Shown here one piece after another: positions 9,255-15,300 of a stretch of DNA of 15,300 nt. The stretch's first letter is position 1; each line of letters begins with the position of its first letter. The position numbers and the translations under genes were made by a program. The notes beneath the pieces were generated by a model. The model searched no databases, was not told the DNA's origin, and was given only the letters and a program-made list of their open reading frames with translations. Origin of the DNA: Phoronis ovalis (lineage: Eukaryota; Phoronida; Phoronidae); the NCBI GenBank assembly GCA_028565635.1, contig JAOXYB010028201.1, forward strand, positions 1 to 15,300, read 5' to 3'.

Positions 9255-9627
9255 TAATTCTACGTCGTGGTCTGTGTTTAGAGTTCACACAAAAGTTAGC
9301 TGTGTTGATAGTTAGTTAGTTGCAGGGAGTAGGCTTGAGAAATTATTATCTTTATTTGTGACTGAACAGAATTTTCATCGAAGAGTTAGTCTGTTTTCCA
9401 GAAGACAAAATGTTACTATTGAGGTGGATGTGAAAATCAATTGTATCCTTATGCCAGTTAGGAGCCGGGGCTAGCAGTGATGAAATTCTGTAGTTAGATT
9501 CCCCCCCCGTCCTATTACCAGTTTTCGTTGTAAAGTAATTTTAAACCAAACACTGAAAACGAAAAACGGTTCATATTACATCTTATGTCTAGTTGTGTAG
9601 CATTAAAGTTCTGGTGATAGACGGAAA
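9255..9627. other. Spacer without supported gene
   Basis: The region is AT-rich apart from a C run (CCCCCCCCG) near 9503-9511. No open frame of note, RNA gene or clear repeat was seen. The first bases, TAATT, are the possible target-site copy of the element to the left. Confidence 0.45.
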
Positions 9628-9908
9628 TCAAGTTAGCTAACAACAGATATCATATGTCTGCTAGATAGAAAATATCAAGTTAGCAGACGGCAGATATCTG
9701 CTAGAAAATGTCAAGTTAGCAGGCGACAGATAGAAGATGTGACCGTGTCTGCTAAAAATCGTTTGTTGGAAGACGTCTGTTAGCAGATGAATTCTAGCAG
9801 ACATATGCGAACTTAATACTTTCTAGTATACATCTGCTACATGTATCATCTGTTGTCTGCTAACTTGACGTTTTCTAGCAGATATCTGCTATCTGTTTAC
9901 TTGACGTT
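9628..9908. repeat. Foldback structure of TAGCAGA-containing units
   Basis: Arms at 9671-9730 and 9849-9908 are inverted repeats matching at 51 of 60 positions by hand alignment, around a 118-base loop. Each arm is made of a unit beginning TCAAGTTAGCAGAC and ending TCTGCTAGAAAATG; a further direct copy starts near 9628. Each arm contains a short palindrome: GCAGATATCTGC at about 9690 on the left and AGCAGATATCTGCT at about 9878 on the right. The loop holds a nested hairpin, GTCTGTTAG...CTAGCAGAC, at about 9776-9803. A transcript would fold into a long hairpin. No coding capacity is evident. Confidence 0.85.
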
Positions 9909-9940
9909 CATAGTATGGATGAGATTTTTCTACTAATTAA

Positions 9941-9999
9941 ATTAGCAGAATGGATCCAGTTTTTGATCAATTAATTAGCAGGGTGGATCTCGCTTTTTC
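9941..9999 (+). repeat. Two-copy 33-bp tandem repeat
   Basis: ATTAGCAGAATGGATC at 9941-9956 and ATTAGCAGGGTGGATC at 9974-9989 match at 14 of 16 positions, with an offset of 33 bases; both are followed by a T run. They share the TAGCAG word with the adjacent foldback and may be a diverged extension of it. Confidence 0.7.
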
Positions 10000-12489
10000 A
10001 CTTTAAGCAAACATGTCTTATTTATCAACTTTCACAAATTAGCAATTAGGTTTTTTTAGCAAATATCACACAAAAAAATTCAGGTACATCAAAACGTTTT
10101 GTATATTAACATATACTGTTCAAAATCAAATTATAAATAAGTTGGTAACTTTTACTGGTGATGAGTCATAAGAAATTTTATAAACTGGAAACGTATCTGT
10201 GCAGGTATATTTTAGATATTACGTTCAATATAAATAAGGTACTTGACATTAAGTTTCAATAAACTGTTGGCAAAGTAAACAATTCATCCGACTCTTAAGA
10301 TGGAAATAATTTTACTAGGAATTTATGAATAATAACTTTGGTGAGAATCTTTTACAAAAAATCTCATTTTTATACATATTGACACTATTATTTTATAGCA
10401 GTCATTTACGTATGTAAATGTTAACATTTTTATTGACAAAATGTTTATTATTGTGCTTAGATATAAAATCAGTGTGCATCCATAGCTTATAAGTATAATT
10501 GATGATTGGTGATGAGAAGTAATCTATTTTTTCTTATTTGTTAGCAAAACTTTAAGAAGATATTTTTGAAATGTGCTAGAGTAGTGAAACTGAATATAAA
10601 GACGGTATTATTTGGATTTTTTTCTTTTCTTTGTTCCGCACTCAAGGTTTATGGTAAGTTTTATACTGGCAGTACTTTTACCTCTATCGTCTATCAATAT
10701 TTAACTGTGATTCTGACCTTTATATATTATCATATTTCTAAAATTGAAATTATACTTTTAATACCAGTTCACGTAGAAACTATTATATTACTAATTCAAA
10801 GTAGTAACAACCAGCATATTATTATTCTCAAGAATTAGTTTATATAAATTGACATAGTTAATGCATTGAAAATGTAGCAGCTTTGATAATTTCCACTAAA
10901 TACTGTATTATATGTATTGCGGTGAAGTAAAATCAGAAGAATAAAAAATGTACTTCCCCTCCATCGGAATGTGGTAATAAGTAAATGAAAAAAAACACTA
11001 AAATAAAAGTTTAAATATTGCATCCTTCGGAAGCAGGAGATTCTCCCTTCGTATACACTCTCACGTATGTGAGAATATTCCCTTGGCATTGCAAAGATGA
11101 AATATTGAAATAAATAGCATACTCCAGTTTGTGGTCGCTTATTTACTCGTTCATGGAACAGTTGGAAAAACTTGGACTATTTTGTAGCCCTTCCAGTTCT
11201 ACGTAACTTTGCTACTGTATTTAATCAACATTTCCCACAGTTTACAGTTATATATAGAAATAAGGTAAATTTTCTTAGTCTAAACGTATCTTGGATGGAA
11301 ATATATTCATTAAATTGCATGCGCTACGCTTTGCACATTTAAAGAATAAACAACTGAGTTCTTACTAATAGTTAAGTAGTATTTATTATTCTTACCTGTG
11401 CTTTGAATATCTACGCAAGTTCACGGAAACAAATCTATTTTTAATATTTTGATTTTAGAGACTTATTAGTTACTTATCCTAAGACAGGTACCTAATTATA
11501 ATATTAAACTTAAACCATACTGTCTTTTTTTGAAAACCTTTTAGAAACGCAGATTGTCATTGTAATGCGTTTTATAACCAACATACCTAAATACAGCAGG
11601 TGAAACACCTCGACATCTACCTTTCGCCTTCTTGTTCGGAGGTGGAACAAGTTTGTCCAGAAACGGTAGGAATAGATTCCCTAATATCCCTAATACTACA
11701 CGTACATGTAAAAGACACAATTTGTAATAAAAGTCATGGTCGTGATTTAGCTCTGTAGTTAATTGGCGCTTAAATAATATGACAATAGCAAAAGGATAAA
11801 TACATCACCAAAGAACTAGCTGTGAACAGGTTTATTCTAAATGCAGAGTTTCCTATCTTTTTCCGTTCTTGGTCCATTTCTCCGTCAAAGTAAATTTTCG
11901 ATAATGTAGTTGATTCTTCTAAATGAGAAAAATCTTTTCGGCTCCGACAAAATGACCAACAGCGGTGTTTCGTGGTAAGGTGAAAATCTATGGAATACAC
12001 CACTCAAGTGGTGCTGCTTGAGAAATCTAGCGGTGCACTTTATTTTTATTAAAAAATCTTGAATCTCAAAATTTTTTGAACACCAAGCATTTAAATAGAT
12101 AATTTGAATTCTACTAAATATAATAAGACTGGAAAATATTTATATGTAACAGTAGAACACTGGTCCTGATTCACGCCTTAAATTAAAAATTAATGTTTTA
12201 AAATGTGACAATTCCTGGAAGAGGTGTTGGAACTGCTAAAACGAATGTTGCGCAAGTACCATACATAAATGATTTCATAACCATTATTATACACAAGGCA
12301 ATGGGACAATTACAATTTAATATTATATTGACAGTTGTTTTTGCTGTACGTCAAACATTTTCTTACTTTTAAATGAGTTGAACTGTTTGTACAAGTAAAT
12401 AGTTAACAGTAGTATGCCTCGGTAAATGATGTGGTGATTGCATGATAAGTTAATCATTCACATTCACACATATAATTATTACATTTTCA
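10000..12489. other. AT-rich region, no firm gene
   Basis: The stretch is AT-rich with scattered short frames. The 11770-12003 minus-strand frame has a non-low-complexity middle (about 11820-11970, SHLEESTTLSKIYFDGEMDQ) but no domain I recognise and no clear splice sites. The 10835-11089 minus-strand frame looks like chance. Short hairpins occur, for example CATTTAC-GTAT-GTAAATG near 10403-10420 and CTTGTTC...GAACAAG at 11631-11651. It could be intronic or intergenic. One exon-like interval is listed separately. Confidence 0.45.
10545..10653 (+). other. Exon-like interval with acceptor and donor signals
   Basis: A pyrimidine-rich tract ending TTGTTAG (to 10544) looks like a 3' splice site, and G|GTAAGT with the donor at 10654 is a strong 5' splice site. 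The 109 bases between are open in one frame. They encode a hydrophobic stretch (TVLFGFFSFLCSALKVYG) resembling a signal peptide or membrane segment. There is no in-frame ATG after the stop at 10542-10544. No neighbouring exon is identified, so chance remains likely. Confidence 0.2.
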
Positions 12490-12726
12490 GGGTCGTCAGA
12501 CACTTTTTCAAAAGGGGGGGGTGCGTTTGTAGTAAATTATGTGTCTCGGACCAGGACTACCGGAGGCAGTTCGCACGCCGTGAAGCGTCATGTGGGGAAA
12601 GGTCCAGCAGGGATGACCCCTTCCGTAATCGGCTTGTTGTCCAGGGCCCATTTAAGGGACATTTTGTTTAATGAGTGTAATGTCCTCCATTTTGAGCATA
12701 ACATCATCTTTCTAAATTGGCTATAA
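12490..12726 (+). other. GC-rich island with open frame behind an acceptor-like site
   Basis: ATTACATTTTCAG ending at 12490 resembles a 3' splice site. From there one frame is open to a TAA at 12724-12726. About 12541-12660 is clearly richer in G+C and CpG than the AT-rich surroundings and encodes non-repetitive sequence (SRTRTTGGSSHAVKRHVGKG, then PAGMTPSVIGLLSRAHLRD). I do not recognise the peptide. A second overlapping frame (12438-12671) is equally open over the same bases. It may be an exon, a fragment of a mobile element or captured sequence. Confidence 0.3.
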
Positions 12727-12974
12727 AATCATAATTAAAACATTGTTTTAAAATATTATATGGGGGCAAAATAAAAAATCTGTAATGTAGAGACCAGCAG
12801 CATGCCATTTTAAAAAATTAGAATACAGTTTGTTTGTCTGCTCTTCGTGAATTAGACGGATAGACATAAAAAGGGGTTTAGGAAAAAAATCGAGCACATC
12901 CGTACCTAACACAAGTTTTACATTTATTTTGATTGCACAATTGTACCAGCACGTAGGACATGTTTCAAACCTAT

Positions 12975-13059
12975 TTATAAATATAATCATTACGAATGCA
13001 GTGTTCCACAACAACAAGGCAAAGTTTACTTATAAATCTAATCAATGCGAATACAGTGT
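12975..13059 (+). repeat. Two-copy 55-bp tandem duplication
   Basis: TTATAAATATAATCATTACG and on to 13004, and the copy at 13030-13059, match at 26 of 30 positions with a 55-base offset. Similarity fades after GCAGTGT/ACAGTGT. It is a local duplication with no coding meaning that I can see. Confidence 0.75.
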
Positions 13060-13555
13060 ACATAAAAAACAACCCGAGCGGAACTTGAAAGATATTAAGC
13101 TGACAACAGGGCCGCCGCTTTGATCAAGCGCGTGTACGTGACCGGAAATAAATGCACCAAGTGTTAAAATGTGTTACTCAAAGAATTCTGTCTAATAAAT
13201 AGAAAACGAGGTATCAAACTAATTGTAATCGTATCACCTGTGTAATTCTAAACTTATCTGCTTCCTGCGTGTCATCTATTTAACTTTACGGTGCTATTAT
13301 TTTACCCCTGCGGATATCAAAAATGCTAATGAGACTTCAATTTTTGGAAACACAGCTTTACTGCCCATTTAATAGTGCTATGGTTTAAAGTTGAGTGAAA
13401 ACTTTTTCCTATTTTAGTTTTAAATCGTCTTTTTGGTGAAATAAACCTTTTTTTAGTTTATTATTATGAAGTAGATAGTCTTTTAGCAAAGGCATGAGAT
13501 TACTGCAATTTTCCTTAGTTTTTACAGTTTGAAGAAATCCACATGTTAGTTGGAA

Positions 13556-13575
13556 GTATCTTCTCGAGAAGATAC
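13556..13575. repeat. Perfect 20-bp palindrome
   Basis: GTATCTTCTCGAGAAGATAC is fully self-complementary with no loop. It could form a cruciform or bind a symmetric dimer, but no known site was recognised. It lies in the left part of the 13138-14928 unit. Confidence 0.9.
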
Positions 13576-13813
13576 GGAACATTAATGTATGGATTTATTC
13601 AAACTGTGGTATATGTGTGAATGTCCTAATGTCCTAATGGCTAGATGTAAACAATAACAAGTCTGGAAAATTAATTAACCTTCTAAATGTGAATGGCAAT
13701 ACCAAACCAGTAAACAAATTAAGTAACAAAAAAATCATAATAAGAATTTTAAAAAGATAACTTTAATTTTTTTTTGCTTTCTATTAACCTCAAAATGCAC
13801 CAATACTTTTGAA

Positions 13814-14235
13814 TGACCTCTAAATGACATGAGCCCCATTTTTTAAAGTTTCACGTTAATTAAGAGATTTTGACGGCTTGACTTCCAGATAACCTAATAA
13901 TATCAAGTTCAACTATCCCTACCCTGAGGATGTATTACGTCAAATGCTTCAAGCCTGTATGACCATGCCAACCGTTCTTTAGTTTTGACATATTTCCCCC
14001 ATATATTAATTGAAAACTTGCCAAACAATAAAAAGTTGACCTTTTAGCATCTAGATAGCGTCAAAGGTCATCAAAATTACCTCTGTGTAACTTTAAACAT
14101 CATATTTGGATGTTTTGAGCAGTTTTAGACATTTGACCTTTGACCTCTAAATGACCTTTTGACCTCAAGTTCAACAATGACCTGCCCCAGGGATGTCGTA
14201 CCTTAAGTGGCATGTCTCTACCCTTGACCATCTGC
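13814..14235 (+). repeat. Diverged duplicated modules with TGACCT half-sites
   Basis: TGACCTCTAAATGACAT at 13814-13830 recurs as TGACCTCTAAATGACCT at 14141-14157. TCAAGTTCAAC at 13903-13913 recurs at 14165-14175, and each is followed by a similar CC-rich, GGATGT, TAC stretch for about 70 bases. The two offsets differ (327 and 262), so the copies differ by about 65 bases of insertion or deletion. Confidence 0.75.
14134..14165 (-). promoter_or_regulatory. Cluster of nuclear-receptor-type half-sites (DR1, DR5, DR2)
   Basis: TGACCT, the complement of AGGTCA, occurs at 14134-14139, 14141-14146, 14152-14157 and 14160-14165, with spacers of 1, 5 and 2 bases. A DR1 of perfect half-sites is a classic HNF4/RXR-type binding arrangement. 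Further half-sites lie at 13814, 14037, 14065 (as AGGTCA, in a weaker DR1) and 14178. The pattern is seen directly; binding is not shown. The cluster is inside a repeated module, so it may merely be transposon sequence. Confidence 0.5.
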
Positions 14236-14640
14236 GAGATACAGCTCTCTAAAAAAAGGATGGCTACTAAAGCAGCAATTTCTTCCAGTGAAAAGCAGCT
14301 TTTTCGTTCTTTTTTACTGTTTTATTTCAAATAAATGTTCACACAATTCAAATGTATGCTAGGAAGTGGCTACGTGGTTACTGAGTAGCGTGATACTACT
14401 TTAACTTATTTTAAATCTTTTGCTGTAAATAATGTAATTCTAAGAACATCCCATAATTTAGCAGAACCCAATATGGCGGCCATCTCGGATTTGTCCAGAT
14501 ACAAAATTTGATATTTTAAAAATTTCAACAAAACTAAAAGATTTCCTAGTTCTAGTTCATTTCTCTAAAACAAATTAAATAATCATAAATGCTAAATATC
14601 AGAATATCAGAATATAACCATTATCAGTGAAATATAGCCG

Positions 14641-14900
14641 TTATTAAATTTGTTAATGCTTATCTCAAAAATGCTATAATTCATAAAAACTGCAAAACAA
14701 CACTAAAGTACTCTTTAGAAATTTTAATAATGTCATATATGAATAAAAACCAAACTTTTATGACATTTTATTAAATTATTAAATTTGTTAATTCTTATCT
14801 CAAAAATGCTATAATTCACAAAAACTGCAACTCTAAGTTTATATATCCTAGTTTTAAATTTGAAAAGTACCCTTTGAAAAAGCAAACTTTTATGAAATGC
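14641..14900 (+). repeat. Diverged tandem duplication, about 135-bp unit
   Basis: TTATTAAATTTGTTAATGCT and the following 35 bases (14641 on) recur from 14776, including CTCAAAAATGCTATAATTCA and AAAAACTGCAA. Later landmarks also recur in order, AAGTACTCTTT/AAGTACCCTTT and CAAACTTTTATGA, which shows that the whole unit was duplicated and then diverged. It abuts the right inverted end of the 13138-14928 unit. Confidence 0.85.
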
Positions 14901-14940
14901 TAAACTTGGCGCATTCATTTCCGGTCACAGTGCACATACA

Positions 14941-15300
14941 GTAAAGATGAGAAAATTGCATCTAAGCCGTTAGCGTCCATATATAAATAATGCTTTGAAG
15001 TTCCATATTTCGTTGGTGCATTTGGCCGAATCGAGTTATTATTTTGTCTATGTCATGTTTGAAATCATAATGTATATGTATGTGGGCAAGAGAGGCTAAT
15101 CTTTCAACACCCATAGTGTCCCTTGTGTAATTATGTAACGTCCTGCCACTTAACTACACGCCCGATTCCGTGATTAGGGCGTAAAAATGTTAATGTTATT
15201 TCAAAAGGGGGTGCGTTTTTTTTTTACGGAACGCGTTGCAAAATGTAATACATCTTACTACAACAAGAAATGTTGCTCTATTATTATCGATGTATATATA
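14941..15300. other. Right flank, no gene seen
   Basis: The stretch is AT-rich. An interrupted inverted repeat ACGCCCGATT...ATTAGGGCGT lies at about 15158-15182. A G-run box, TTTCAAAAGGGGGTGCGTTT, starts at 15199 and nearly repeats the one at 12506-12528. The window ends in a TA-rich run. No open frame of note. Confidence 0.45.

Larger units (their letters stand above)
13138..14928. mobile_element. Candidate 1.8-kb non-autonomous element with inverted ends
   Basis: GTGACCGGAAATAAATGCAC at 13138, extended to 13162, matches the reverse complement of 14904-14928 at 23 of 25 positions. Outside these, GTGTAC on the left and GTGCACT on the right (reverse complement) extend the similarity with a one-base gap, so the true ends may be at about 13132 and 14935. 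No target-site duplication is evident and no transposase frame is present. The interior holds half-site repeats, a palindrome, an ATGGCGGC box and a tandem duplication. It may be a MITE-like unit or a composite. Confidence 0.5.

Noticed and set aside
13561-13570. Heat-shock element in the 20-bp palindrome
   Set aside because: TTC and GAA are separated by four bases here instead of two, so the spacing is wrong.
12506-15218. TTTCAAAAGGGGG-GTGCGTTT box at 12506 and 15199 as ends of one large element
   Set aside because: The match is about 20 bases with homopolymers and different flanks; it does not extend, so it is too weak for element boundaries.
1-15300. tRNA, rRNA or snRNA genes
   Set aside because: I looked for tRNA box-B-like and conserved rRNA words and found none; a covariance-model scan would be decisive.

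Overview
The window looks like animal nuclear DNA that is AT-rich and gene-poor. It holds one large open reading frame, and most of the rest is mobile-element debris and short repeats. A lophotrochozoan, most likely a bivalve or other mollusc, is my best guess. The reasons are an LRR/Cys-rich/multi-pass receptor of a kind I associate with invertebrates and protists, a Ty3/Gypsy pol of a type common in mollusc genomes, and frequent TACATGTA-like words. This is inference; no sequence search was possible.

Layout. (1) Bases 1-2835, plus strand: the 3' part of a receptor-like gene, open at the left edge (944 visible residues). It has plant-type leucine-rich repeats, a cysteine-rich stalk, about 8-9 membrane segments and a Ser/Thr-rich tail. 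No intron interrupts the visible part. (2) 2836-about 4930: AT-rich downstream/3'UTR sequence with possible poly(A) signals. (3) About 4939-7600: a wrecked Ty3/Gypsy retrotransposon with pieces of reverse transcriptase, RNase H and integrase in shifting frames, a 35-bp tandem array and a probable 3' LTR. (4) 8069-9254: a 1.19-kb non-coding unit with inverted termini and short direct-repeat arrays near both ends, probably a non-autonomous DNA transposon. (5) 9628-9908: a foldback structure built from a TAGCAGA-containing unit. (6) 10000-12490: mostly featureless AT-rich DNA with one exon-like stretch. (7) 12490-12670: an isolated GC-rich island with an open frame behind an acceptor-like site. 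(8) About 13138-14928: a second candidate non-autonomous element of 1.8 kb with inverted ends. It carries a cluster of nuclear-receptor-type half-sites and an internal tandem duplication.

Only the first gene looks functional. The retrotransposon carries substitutions at conserved catalytic positions in each of its three recognisable enzyme domains, besides frame breaks, so it is dead. The two inverted-terminal units have no coding capacity and would depend on enzymes encoded elsewhere. There is no sign of an operon, CRISPR array or other prokaryotic feature, and I found no tRNA or rRNA gene.
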